DNA from: Cladorhizidae sp. MBARI D1340-BT2
Lineage: Eukaryota > Porifera > Demospongiae > Poecilosclerida > Cladorhizidae
Assembly (NCBI GenBank): GCA_028752905.1
Contig: JAQNBH010000011.1
Coordinates: 31,184,017 to 31,248,016, forward strand
DNA length: 64,000 nucleotides
Reading direction: 5' to 3'
Below the pieces are notes generated by a model. That model saw only the letters and a program-made list of their open reading frames with translations, did not search any database and had not been told where the DNA came from. Positions 1-10,702 of this stretch are shown one piece after another; position 1 is the stretch's first letter, and every line of letters begins with the position of its first letter. The translations under genes were made by a program, and so were the position numbers.

Positions 1-728
1 CATAACTGCCCTAATTAACAAGACCAAAGTCCCAGATTTTGTCAACTGATAGAGAAGGCCCTTATCTGCAACATGTCAACAGATTATCAATAAATGTAGT
101 GGTTTTTCACTGGCAGGCCACCGCTTTGGCAACTGGAAAACGCAGGGAAAGATCGCAAACCTTACCAATTCAAATCACCATAACTTGCTAATATTTAGAG
201 TATTTTGGCACGTACAAAAGACAGATAATTAGAAGGGCTATCCGGTGATATAAAAATTATCTTTTTTGGGTAAAGTGTAGAAAAGTTATGAGCTTTACGG
301 CAAAATAACAAGATTTTTTGGGGAAAAATGAGAAACATATAGACCAAATTAGGGCAAATATCAAGATAGAGAACACATAATGAAACCTATCATTCGAATC
401 ATATCAAGTCCATTACAGTGAAGCGTGCAGAATATTATGGATGTTTGATATCAACAGAGAGCACAGGTAAAGACCTATCTTAATAGCTATATATCAAGTT
501 TATACAGTGAAGTGTGGAGAATCTATGAAGCTAACCTGTATAGCATCAAGATAGAGAACACATGGAGAAACCTATCTTGTGATTCTATGTATGCAGAATA
601 TACGGATGTTTGGTATCAAGAGAGAGCACTTAGAGAGTCCTATCTTAATAGCTATACATCAAGTCTATTCAGTGAAGTGTGGATAATCTACGAAGCTAAC
701 ATGTTTAGCATCAAGTAAGAATACAATT
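1..728 (+). repeat. Monomer 1, S class, 728 bp
   Basis: Head a, tract T6G4, tail gaagcgtgcag. One subrepeat period is missing between II and III. A GTG-initiated 68-codon open frame (512-718) exists only because of that loss. Confidence 0.93.
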
Positions 729-816
729 CATAACTGCTCTAATTAACAAGACCAAAGTCCCAGATTTTGTCAACTGATAGAGAAGGCCCTTATCTGCAAC
801 ATGTCAACAGATTATC

Positions 817-835
817 AATAAATGTAGTGGTTTTT
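817..835 (+). other. Polyadenylation-signal-like motif (reference)
   Basis: AATAAA (817-822) is followed at once by a GT-rich stretch (823-835), the usual order of a eukaryotic cleavage and polyadenylation signal. It is present in nearly every monomer. In an AT-rich repeat the hexamer can arise by chance, so this is only a candidate. Confidence 0.2.
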
Positions 836-869
836 CACTGGCAGGCCACCGCTTTGGCAACTGGAAAAC
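830..869. other. Potential 40-nt imperfect hairpin in head (reference)
   Basis: gtttttcactggc (830-842) can pair with gcaactggaaaac (857-869): eight consecutive pairs including one G-T, then two mismatches interspersed with three pairs. It lies in the most conserved part of the head. Whether it forms, in DNA or RNA, is not shown by the sequence. Confidence 0.35.
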
Positions 870-906
870 GCCAGGAAAGATCGCAAACCTTACCACTTCA
901 AATCAC

Positions 907-1025
907 CATAACTTGCTAATACTTAGAGTACTCAAAATTTTGGCACGTACAAAAGACAGATAATTAGAAGGGCTATCCGGTGATATAAAAATTATCTTTT
1001 TTGGGTTAAGTATAGCAAAGTTATG
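907..1025. repeat. Nested imperfect inverted repeat in head (reference)
   Basis: Outer arms are cataacttgctaatactta (907-925) and its near reverse complement at 1006-1025, best preserved as taaagtatagcaaagttatg in other copies. Inner arms are agataatt (958-965) and aattatct (990-997), exact complements. The left side holds about 25 extra bases containing gagtactc and aaaatttt. It occurs in every monomer except 40, where the right side is deleted, and is damaged in 44, 52 and 57. Confidence 0.7.
984..991 (+). promoter_or_regulatory. TATA-like box in head (reference)
   Basis: tataaaaa (984-991) sits in the loop side of the inner inverted repeat, upstream of the T/G tract and tail. Variants are tataaaat (head f and monomers 53 and 58), gataaaataatt (68, 73) and complete loss (40). 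No transcription evidence is available; it may simply reflect AT richness. Confidence 0.15.
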
Positions 1026-1048
1026 AGCTTTACGGCAAAATAACAAGA

Positions 1049-1060
1049 TTTTGGGGGGGG
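1049..1060 (+). repeat. Length-variable T/G homopolymer tract (reference)
   Basis: T4G8 here. Across the array the tract ranges from T6G3 (monomers 63, 64) to T4G11 (monomer 33, G run 27111-27121), with interrupted forms in monomers 34, 46 and 69. It accounts for most one- to three-base length differences within a class. Confidence 0.9.
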
Positions 1061-1094
1061 AAATGAGAAACATATAGACCAAATTAGGGCAAAT

Positions 1095-1279
1095 ATCAAG
1101 ATAGAGAACACATAATGAAACCTATCATTCGAATCATATCAAGTCCATTACAGTGAAGTGTGCAGAATATTATGAATGTTTGATATCAACAGAGAGCACA
1201 GGTAAAGACCTATCTTAATAGCTATATATCAAGTTTATACAGTGAAGTGTGGAGAATCTATGAAGCTAACCTGTATAGC
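1095..1279 (+). repeat. Tail subrepeat I (reference, monomer 2)
   Basis: Starts at atcaagatagagaacacata and ends gtatagc, 185 bp. It divides into half-repeats at 1095-1184 and 1185-1279, both containing a version of cagtgaagtgtgSagaat. M monomers lack 55 bp of the second half, joining cttaatag directly to agcatcaag; I see no microhomology at that junction. Confidence 0.85.
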
Positions 1280-1448
1280 ATCAAGATAGAGAACACATGG
1301 AGAAACCTATCTTGTGATTCTATGTATGCAGAATATACGGATGTTTGGTATCAAGAGAGAGAACAGAGAGAGGCCTACCTTTAGAGCTATAATTATATCA
1401 AGTCTATTCAGTGAAGTGTGGAGAATCTATGAAGCTAACATGTTTAGC
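1280..1448 (+). repeat. Tail subrepeat II (reference, monomer 2)
   Basis: Starts at atcaagatagagaacacatgg, 169 bp, with half-repeats 1280-1349 and 1350-1448. It is 165 bp in the monomer forms that read gctatatatcaag instead of gctataattatatcaag, which explains the 912 against 908 bp L classes. Confidence 0.85.
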
Positions 1449-1621
1449 TCAAGATAGAGAACACTGAGAGATACCTATCTTGCAAGTCCATTACAGTGAA
1501 GTGTGCAGAATATATGGATGTTTGGTATCAAGAGAGAGCACTTAGAGAGTCCTATCTTAATAGCTATACATCAAGTCTATTCAGTGAAGTGTGGATAATC
1601 TACGAAGCTAACATGTTTAGC
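1449..1621 (+). repeat. Tail subrepeat III (reference, monomer 2)
   Basis: Starts at tcaagatagagaacactgag, 173 bp, with half-repeats of about 78 and 95 bp. The shared string gatgtttggtatcaagagag in II and III lies 177 bp apart here (173 in the 908 form), and S monomers are exactly the product of losing that interval. Confidence 0.85.
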
Positions 1622-1640
1622 ATCAAGTAAGAGTACAATT

Positions 1641-2493
1641 CATAGCTGCCCTAATTAACAAGACCAAAGTCCCAGATTTTGTCAACTGATAGAGAAGGCC
1701 CTTATCTGCACCATGTCAACAGATTATCAATAAATGTAGTGGTTTTTCACTGGCAGGCCACCGCTTTGGCAACTGGAAAACGCCAGGAAAGATCGCAAAC
1801 GTTACCACTTCAAATCACCATAACTTGCTAATACTTAGAGTACTCAAAATTTTGGCACGTACAAAAGACAGATAATTAGAAGGGCTATCCAGTGATATAA
1901 AAATTATCTTTTTTGGGTAAAGTATAGCAAAGTTATGAGCTTTACGGCAAAATAACAAGATTTTGGGGGGGGAAATGAGAAACATATAGACCAAATTAGG
2001 GCAAATATCAAGATAGAGAACACATAATGAAACCTATCATTCGAATCATATCAAGTCCATTACAGTGAAATGTGCAGAATATTATGGATGTTTGATATCA
2101 ACAGAGAGCACAGGGAGAGACCTATCTTAATAGAGCATCAAGATAGAGAACACATAGAGAAACCTATCTTGTGATTCTATGTATGCAGAATATACGGATG
2201 TTTGGTATCAAGAGAGAGAACAGAGAGAGGCCTACCTTTAGAGCTATATATCAAGTCTATTCAGTGAAGTGTGGAGAATCTACGAAGCTAACATGTTTAG
2301 CTCAAGATAGAGAACACTGAGAGATACCTATCTTGCAAGTCCATTACAGTGAAGTGTGCAGAATATATGGATGTTTGGTATCAAGAGAGAGCACTTAGAG
2401 AGTCCTATCTTAATAGCTATACATCAAGTCTATTCAGTGAAGTGTGGATAATCTACGAAGCTAACATGTTTAGCATCAAGTAAGAGTACAATT
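1641..2493 (+). repeat. Monomer 3, M class, 853 bp
   Basis: Starts catagctg. Head b with gcaccatg, aaacgttacc and ccagtgat. Confidence 0.93.
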
Positions 2494-3221
2494 CATAACT
2501 GCCCTAATTAACAAGACCAAAGTCCCAGATTTTGTCAACTGATAGAGAAGGCCCTTATCTGCAACATGTCAACAGATTATCAATAAATGTAGTGGTTTTT
2601 CACTGGCAGGCCACCGCTTTGGCAACTGGAAAACGCAGGGAAAGATCGCAAACCTTACCAATTCAAATCACCATAACTTGCTAATATTTAGAGTATTTTG
2701 GCACGTACAAAAGACAGATAATTAGAAGGGCTATCCGGTGATATAAAAATTATCTTTTTTGGGTAAAGTGTAGAAAAGTTATGAGCTTTACGGCAAAATA
2801 ACAAGATTTTTTGGGGAAAAATGAGAAACATATAGACCAAATTAGGGCAAATATCAAGATAGAGAACACATAATGAAACCTATCATTCGAATCATATCAA
2901 GTCCATTACAGTGAAGCGTGCAGAATATTATGGATGTTTGATATCAACAGAGAGCACAGGTAAAGACCTATCTTAATAGCTATATATCAAGTTTATACAG
3001 TGAAGTGTGGAGAATCTATGAAGCTAACCTGTATAGCATCAAGATAGAGAACACATGGAGAAACCTATCTTGTGATTCTATGTATGCAGAATATACGGAT
3101 GTTTGGTATCAAGAGAGAGCACTTAGAGAGTCCTATCTTAATAGCTATACATCAAGTCTATTCAGTGAAGTGTGGATAATCTACGAAGCTAACATGTTTA
3201 GCATCAAGTAAGAATACAATT
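2494..3221 (+). repeat. Monomer 4, S class, 728 bp
   Basis: Head a; no difference from monomer 1 noted. Confidence 0.93.
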
Positions 3222-4133
3222 CATAACTGCTCTAATTAACAAGACCAAAGTCCCAGATTTTGTCAACTGATAGAGAAGGCCCTTATCTGCAACATGTCAA
3301 CAGATTATCAATAAATGTAGTGGTTTTTCACTGGCAGGCCACCGCTTTGGCAACTGGAAAACGCCAGGAAAGATCGCAAACCTTACCACTTCAAATCACC
3401 ATAACTTGCTAATACTTAGAGTACTCAAAATTTTGGCACGTACAAAAGACAGATAATTAGAAGGGCTATCCGGTGATATAAAAATTATCTTTTTTGGGTA
3501 AAGTATAGCAAAGTTATGAGCTTTACGGCAAAATAACAAGATTTTGGGGGGGGAAATGAGAAACATATAGACCAAATTAGGGCAAATATCAAGATAGAGA
3601 ACACATAATGAAACCTATCATTCGAATCATATCAAGTCCATTACAGTGAAGTGTGCAGAATATTATGAATGTTTGATATCAACAGAGAGCACAGGTAAAG
3701 ACCTATCTTAATAGCTATATATCAAGTTTATACAGTGAAGTGTGGAGAATCTATGAAGCTAACCTGTATAGCATCAAGATAGAGAACACATGGAGAAACC
3801 TATCTTGTGATTCTATGTATGCAGAATATACGGATGTTTGGTATCAAGAGAGAGAACAGAGAGAGGCCTACCTTTAGAGCTATAATTATATCAAGTCTAT
3901 TCAGTGAAGTGTGGAGAATCTATGAAGCTAACATGTTTAGCTCAAGATAGAGAACACTGAGAGATACCTATCTTGCAAGTCCATTACAGTGAAGTGTGCA
4001 GAATATATGGATGTTTGGTATCAAGAGAGAGCACTTAGAGAGTCCTATCTTAATAGCTATACATCAAGTCTATTCAGTGAAGTGTGGATAATCTACGAAG
4101 CTAACATGTTTAGCATCAAGTAAGAGTACAATT
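3222..4133 (+). repeat. Monomer 5, L class, 912 bp
   Basis: Matches monomer 2 except that it has gggtaaagt. Confidence 0.93.
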
Positions 4134-4986
4134 CATAGCTGCCCTAATTAACAAGACCAAAGTCCCAGATTTTGTCAACTGATAGAGAAGGCCCTTATCT
4201 GCACCATGTCAACAGATTATCAATAAATGTAGTGGTTTTTCACTGGCAGGCCACCGCTTTGGCAACTGGAAAACGCCAGGAAAGATCGCAAACGTTACCA
4301 CTTCAAATCACCATAACTTGCTAATACTTAGAGTACTCAAAATTTTGGCACGTACAAAAGACAGATAATTAGAAGGGCTATCCAGTGATATAAAAATTAT
4401 CTTTTTTGGGTAAAGTATAGCAAAGTTATGAGCTTTACGGCAAAATAACAAGATTTTGGGGGGGGAAATGAGAAACATATAGACCAAATTAGGGCAAATA
4501 TCAAGATAGAGAACACATAATGAAACCTATCATTCGAATCATATCAAGTCCATTACAGTGAAATGTGCAGAATATTATGGATGTTTGATATCAACAGAGA
4601 GCACAGGGAGAGACCTATCTTAATAGAGCATCAAGATAGAGAACACATAGAGAAACCTATCTTGTGATTCTATGTATGCAGAATATACGGATGTTTGGTA
4701 TCAAGAGAGAGAACAGAGAGAGGCCTACCTTTAGAGCTATATATCAAGTCTATTCAGTGAAGTGTGGAGAATCTACGAAGCTAACATGTTTAGCTCAAGA
4801 TAGAGAACACTGAGAGATACCTATCTTGCAAGTCCATTACAGTGAAGTGTGCAGAATATATGGATGTTTGGTATCAAGAGAGAGCACTTAGAGAGTCCTA
4901 TCTTAATAGCTATACATCAAGTCTATTCAGTGAAGTGTGGATAATCTACGAAGCTAACATGTTTAGCATCAAGTAAGAGTACAATT
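4134..4986 (+). repeat. Monomer 6, M class, 853 bp
   Basis: Shares catagctg, aaacgttacc and ccagtgat with monomer 3. Confidence 0.93.
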
Positions 4987-5714
4987 CATAACTGCCCTAA
5001 TTAACAAGACCAAAGTCCCAGATTTTGTCAACTGATAGAGAAGGCCCTTATCTGCAACATGTCAACAGATTATCAATAAATGTAGTGGTTTTTCACTGGC
5101 AGGCCACCGCTTTGGCAACTGGAAAACGCAGGGAAAGATCGCAAACCTTACCAATTCAAATCACCATAACTTGCTAATATTTAGAGTATTTTGGCACGTA
5201 CAAAAGACAGATAATTAGAAGGGCTATCCGGTGATATAAAAATTATCTTTTTTGGGTAAAGTGTAGAAAAGTTATGAGCTTTACGGCAAAATAACAAGAT
5301 TTTTTGGGGAAAAATGAGAAACATATAGACCAAATTAGGGCAAATATCAAGATAGAGAACACATAATGAAACCTATCATTCGAATCATATCAAGTCCATT
5401 ACAGTGAAGCGTGCAGAATATTATGGATGTTTGATATCAACAGAGAGCACAGGTAAAGACCTATCTTAATAGCTATATATCAAGTTTATACAGTGAAGTG
5501 TGGAGAATCTATGAAGCTAACCTGTATAGCATCAAGATAGAGAACACATGGAGAAACCTATCTTGTGATTCTATGTATGCAGAATATACGGATGTTTGGT
5601 ATCAAGAGAGAGCACTTAGAGAGTCCTATCTTAATAGCTATACATCAAGTCTATTCAGTGAAGTGTGGATAATCTACGAAGCTAACATGTTTAGCATCAA
5701 GTAAGAATACAATT
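4987..5714 (+). repeat. Monomer 7, S class, 728 bp
   Basis: Head a, T6G4, gtgtagaaaag. First unit of the S-M dimer zone. Confidence 0.93.
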
Positions 5715-6567
5715 CATAACTGCTCTAATTAACAAGACCAAAGTCCCAGATTTTGTCAACTGATAGAGAAGGCCCTTATCTGCAACATGTCAACAGATTA
5801 TCAATAAATGTAGTGGTTTTTCACTGGCAGGCCACCGCTTTGGCAACTGGAAAACGCCAGGAAAGATCGCAAACCTTACCACTTCAAATCACCATAACTT
5901 GCTAATACTTAGAGTACTCAAAATTTTGGCACGTACAAAAGACAGATAATTAGAAGGGCTATCCGGTGATATAAAAATTATCTTTTTTGGGTAAAGTATA
6001 GCAAAGTTATGAGCTTTACGGCAAAATAACAAGATTTTGGGGGGGGAAATGAGAAACATATAGACCAAATTAGGGCAAATATCAAGATAGAGAACACATA
6101 ATGAAACCTATCATTCGAATCATATCAAGTCCATTACAGTGAAATGTGCCGAATATTATGGATGTTTGATATCAACAGAGAGCACAGGGAGGGACCTATC
6201 TTAATAGAGCATCAAGATAGAGAACACATAGAGAAACCTATCTTGTGATTCTATGTATGCAGAATATACGGATGTTTGGTATCAAGAGAGAGAACAGAGA
6301 GAGGCCTACCTTTAGAGCTATATATCAAGTCTATTCAGTGAAGTGTGGAGAATCTACGAAGCTAACATGTTTAGCTCAAGATAGAGAACACTGAGAGATA
6401 CCTATCTTGCAAGTCCATTACAGTGAAGTGTGCAGAATATATGGATGTTTGGTATCAAGAGAGAGCACTTAGAGAGTCCTATCTTAATAGCTATACTTCA
6501 AGTCTATTCAGTGAAGTGTGGATAATCTACGAAGCTAACATGTTTAGCATCAAGTAAGAGTACAATT
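5715..6567 (+). repeat. Monomer 8, M class, 853 bp
   Basis: L-like head b starting cataactgct, joined to an M tail with gtgccgaat, gggagggacc and tatacttc. Confidence 0.93.
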
Positions 6568-7295
6568 CATAACTGCCCTAATTAACAAGACCAAAGTCCC
6601 AGATTTTGTCAACTGATAGAGAAGGCCCTTATCTGCAACATGTCAACAGATTATCAATAAATGTAGTGGTTTTTCACTGGCAGGCCACCGCTTTGGCAAC
6701 TGGAAAACGCAGGGAAAGATCGCAAACCTTACCAATTCAAATCACCATAACTTGCTAATATTTAGAGTATTTTGGCACGTACAAAAGACAGATAATTAGA
6801 AGGGCTATCCGGTGATATAAAAATTATCTTTTTTGGGTAAAGTGTAGTAAAGTTATGAGCTTTACGGCAAAATAACAAGATTTTTTGGGGGAAAATGAGA
6901 AACATATAGACCAAATTAGGGCAAATATCAAGATAGAGAACACATAATGAAACCTATCATTCGAATCATATCAAGTCCATTACAGTGAAGCGTGCAGAAT
7001 ATTATGGATGTTTGATATCAACAGAGAGCACAGGTAAAGACCTATCTTAATAGCTATATATCAAGTTTATACAGTGAAGTGTGGAGAATCTATGAAGCTA
7101 ACCTGTATAGCATCAAGATAGAGAACACATGGAGAAACCTATCTTGTGATTCTATGTATGCAGAATATACGGATGTTTGGTATCAAGAGAGAGCACTTAG
7201 AGAGTCCTATCTTAATAGCTATACATCAAGTCTATTCAGTGAAGTGTGGATAATCTACGAAGCTAACATGTTTAGCATCAAGTAAGAATACAATT
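6568..7295 (+). repeat. Monomer 9, S class, 728 bp
   Basis: Head a with gtgtagtaaag and tract G5A4. Confidence 0.93.
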
Positions 7296-8148
7296 CATAA
7301 CTGCTCTAATTAACAAGACCAAAGTCCCAGATTTTGTCAACTGATAGAGAAGGCCCTTATCTGCAACATGTCAACAGATTATCAATAAATGTAGTGGTTT
7401 TTCACTGGCAGGCCACCGCTTTGGCAACTGGAAAACGCCAGGAAAGATCGCAAACCTTACCACTTCAAATCACCATAACTTGCTAATACTTAGAGTACTC
7501 AAAATTTTGGCACGTACAAAAGACAGATAATTAGAAGGGCTATCCGGTGATATAAAAATTATCTTTTTTGGGTAAAGTATAGCAAAGTTATGAGCTTTAC
7601 GGCAAAATAACAAGATTTTGGGGGGGGAAATGAGAAACATATAGACCAAATTAGGGCAAATATCAAGATAGAGAACACATAATGAAACCTATCATTCGAA
7701 TCATATCAAGTCCATTACAGTGAAATGTGCCGAATATTATGGATGTTTGATATCAACAGAGAGCACAGGGAGGGACCTATCTTAATAGAGCATCAAGATA
7801 GAGAACACATAGAGAAACCTATCTTGTGATTCTATGTATGCAGAATATACGGATGTTTGGTATCAAGAGAGAGAACAGAGAGAGGCCTACCTTTAGAGCT
7901 ATATATCAAGTCTATTCAGTGAAGTGTGGAGAATCTACGAAGCTAACATGTTTAGCTCAAGATAGAGAACACTGAGAGATACCTATCTTGCAAGTCCATT
8001 ACAGTGAAGTGTGCAGAATATATGGATGTTTGGTATCAAGAGAGAGCACTTAGAGAGTCCTATCTTAATAGCTATACTTCAAGTCTATTCAGTGAAGTGT
8101 GGATAATCTACGAAGCTAACATGTTTAGCATCAAGTAAGAGTACAATT
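7296..8148 (+). repeat. Monomer 10, M class, 853 bp
   Basis: Same marker set as monomer 8. Confidence 0.93.
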
Positions 8149-8876
8149 CATAACTGCCCTAATTAACAAGACCAAAGTCCCAGATTTTGTCAACTGATAG
8201 AGAAGGCCCTTATCTGCAACATGTCAACAGATTATCAATAAATGTAGTGGTTTTTCACTGGCAGGCCACCGCTTTGGCAACTGGAAAATGCAGGGAAAGA
8301 TCGCAAACCTTACCAATTCAAATCACCATAACTTGCTAATATTTAGAGTATTTTGGCACGTACAAAAGACAGATAATTAGAAGGGCTATCCGGTGATATA
8401 AAAATTATCTTTTTTGGGTAAAGTGTAGTAAAGTTATGAGCTTTACGGCAAAATAACAAGATTTTTTGGGGAAAAATGAGAAACATATAGACCAAATTAG
8501 GGCAAATATCAAGATAGAGAACACATAATGAAACCTATCATTCGAATCATATCAAGTCCATTACAGTGAAGCGTGCAGAATATTATGGATGTTTGATATC
8601 AACAGAGAGCACAGGTAAAGACCTATCTTAATAGCTATATATCAAGTTTATACAGTGAAGTGTGGAGAATCTATGAAGCTAACCTGTATAGCATCAAGAT
8701 AGAGAACACATGGAGAAACCTATCTTGTGATTCTATGTATGCAGAATATACGGATGTTTGGTATCAAGAGAGAGCACTTAGAGAGTCCTATCTTAATAGC
8801 TATACATCAAGTCTATTCAGTGAAGTGTGGATAATCTACGAAGCTAACATGTTTAGCATCAAGTAAGAATACAATT
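8149..8876 (+). repeat. Monomer 11, S class, 728 bp
   Basis: Head a with private ctggaaaatgcag; gtgtagtaaag shared with 9 and 28. Confidence 0.93.
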
Positions 8877-9788
8877 CATAACTGCTCTAATTAACAAGAC
8901 CAAAGTCCCAGATTTTGTCAACTGATAGAGAAGGCCCTTATCTGCAACATGTCAACAGATTATCAATAAATGTAGTGGTTTTTCACTGGCAGGCCACCGC
9001 TTTGGCAACTGGAAAACGCCAGGAAAGATCGCAAACCTTACCACTTCGAATCACCATAACTTGCTAATACTTAGAGTACTCAAAATTTTGGCACGTACAA
9101 AAGACAGATAATTAGAAGGGCTATCCGGTGATATAAAAATTATCTTTTTTGGGTAAAGTATAGCAAAGTTATGAGCTTTACGGCAAAATAACAAGATTTT
9201 GGGGGGGGAAATGAGAAACATATAGACCAAATTAGGGCAAATATCAAGATAGAGAACACATAATGAAACCTATCATTCGAATCATATCAAGTCCATTACA
9301 GTGAAGTGTGCAGAATATTATGAATGTTTGATATCAACAGAGAGCACAGGTAAAGACCTATCTTAATAGCTATATATCAAGTTTATACAGTGAAGTGTGG
9401 AGAATCTATGAAGCTAACCTGTATAGCATCAAGATAGAGAACACATGGAGAAACCTATCTTGTGATTCTATGTATGCAGAATATACGGATGTTTGGTATC
9501 AAGAGAGAGAACAGAGAGAGGCCTACCTTTAGAGCTATAATTATATCAAGTCTATTCAGTGAAGTGTGGAGAATCTATGAAGCTAACATGTTTAGCTCAA
9601 GATAGAGAACACTGAGAGATACCTATCTTGCAAGTCCATTACAGTGAAGTGTGCAGAATATATGGATGTTTGGTATCAAGAGAGAGCACTTAGAGAGTCC
9701 TATCTTAATAGCTATACATCAAGTCTATTCAGTGAAGTGTGGATAATCTACGAAGCTAACATGTTTAGCATCAAGTAAGAGTACAATT
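8877..9788 (+). repeat. Monomer 12, L class, 912 bp
   Basis: Head b with private cacttcgaatc. Otherwise like monomers 2 and 5. Confidence 0.93.
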
Positions 9789-10702
9789 CATAACTGCCCT
9801 AATTAACAAGACCAAAGTCCCAGATTTTGTCAACTGATAGAGAAGGCCCTTATCTGCACCATGTCAACAGATTATCAATAAATGTAGTGGTTTTTCACTG
9901 GCAGGCCACCGCTTTGGCAACTGGAAAACGCCAGGAAAGATCGCAAACTTTACCACTTCAAATCACCATAACTTGCTAATACTTAGAGTACTCAAAATTT
10001 TGGCACGTACAAAAGACAGATAATTAGAAGGGCTATCCGGTGATATAAAAATTATCTTTTTTGGGTAAAGTATAGCAAAGTTATGAGCTTTACGGCAAAA
10101 TAACAAGATTTTGGGGGGGGGGAAATGAGAAACATATAGACCAAATTAGGGCAAATATCAAGATAGAGAACACATAATGAAACCTATCATTCGAATCATA
10201 TCAAGTCCATTACAGTGAAGTGTGCAGAATATTATGAATGTTTGATATCAACAGAGAGCACAGGTAAAGACCTATCTTAATAGCTATATATCAAGTTTAT
10301 ACAGTGAAGTGTGGAGAATCTATGAAGCTAACCTGTATAGCATCAAGATAGAGAACACATGGAGAAACCTATCTTGTGATTCTATGTATGCAGAATATAC
10401 GGATGTTTGGTATCAAGAGAGAGAACAGAGAGAGGCCTACCTTTAGAGCTATAATTATATCAAGTCTATTCAGTGAAGTGTGGAGAATCTATGAAGCTAA
10501 CATGTTTAGCTCAAGATAGAGAACACTGAGAGATACCTATCTTGCAAGTCCATTACAGTGAAGTGTGCAGAATATATGGATGTTTGGTATCAAGAGAGAG
10601 CACTTAGAGAGTCCTATCTTAATAGCTATACATCAAGTCTATTCAGTGAAGTGTGGATAATCTACGAAGCTAACATGTTTAGCATCAAGTAAGAGTACAA
10701 TT
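9789..10702 (+). repeat. Monomer 13, L class, 914 bp
   Basis: Head b with gcaccatg, aaactttacc and G10. Confidence 0.93.

Larger units (their letters stand above)
729..1094 (+). repeat. Monomer head, reference copy in monomer 2
   Basis: The first ~365 bp of a monomer, with no internal tandem repetition. In order it contains a TGTCAAC direct repeat, AATAAA, an imperfect hairpin, a nested inverted repeat with a TATA-like box in its loop, and the T/G tract. The segment from aaggcccttatc to ctggaaaa is nearly invariant in all copies; most variation lies in the inverted repeat and the T/G tract. Confidence 0.85.
729..1640 (+). repeat. Monomer 2, L class, 912 bp
   Basis: Head b, T4G8, full I-II-III tail with the 4-bp aatt insertion in II and the tatgaatg variant. 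Private gggttaagt. Confidence 0.93.
1..2493 (+). repeat. S-L-M higher-order repeat, copy 1
   Basis: A trimer of monomers 1-3 (728+912+853 bp). It is almost identical to the next trimer; the one difference I noted is gggttaagt (near 1006) against gggtaaagt in the second copy. Both trimers share a marked M unit starting catagctg. Confidence 0.93.
2494..4986 (+). repeat. S-L-M higher-order repeat, copy 2
   Basis: A trimer of monomers 4-6 with exactly the same component lengths as 1-2493. Further, looser copies are 14222-16712 (2491 bp) and 16713-19206 (2494 bp). Confidence 0.93.
4987..8148 (+). repeat. Two S-M dimers of 1581 bp
   Basis: Monomers 7-8 and 9-10 form two 728+853 dimers. Their M units (8, 10) begin cataactgct like the L units of the trimers and carry an L-like head b with an M tail. 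A simple reading is that the dimer arose from the S-L-M trimer by exchange that fused L head to M tail and removed about one monomer. Confidence 0.9.
1..8876 (+). repeat. Superblock copy A (monomers 1-11)
   Basis: The monomer order is S-L-M-S-L-M-S-M-S-M-S. The same order recurs at 14222-23096 with an offset of 14220-14221 bp and shared private variants, for example gtgtagtaaag in monomers 11 and 28, and gtgccgaat, gggagggacc and tatacttc in monomers 8, 10, 25 and 27. The 14.2 kb spacing is the largest period visible in the window. Confidence 0.88.

Noticed and set aside
512..718. 68-codon plus-strand frame recurring at 512, 3005, 5498, 7079, 8660, 14733, 19718, 21299, 22880 and 53718
   Set aside because: It starts with GTG, is present only where subrepeat loss removed a stop, is broken in monomer 21, and has no gene context. 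It is a by-product of the repeat.
789..806. Small hairpin around aaggccctt in the head
   Set aside because: The apparent stem is too short and lacks a proper loop.
1123..1138. CENP-B-box-like match around cattcgaatcatatca
   Set aside because: Only the first half (TTCG and the following A) fits the published box; the CGGG half is absent.
729..1640. Tandemly amplified LTR or other transposable element
   Set aside because: A TATA-like box and AATAAA are present, but I see no TG...CA termini, primer-binding site, terminal repeats or coding remnant. An ancient non-autonomous origin cannot be excluded.
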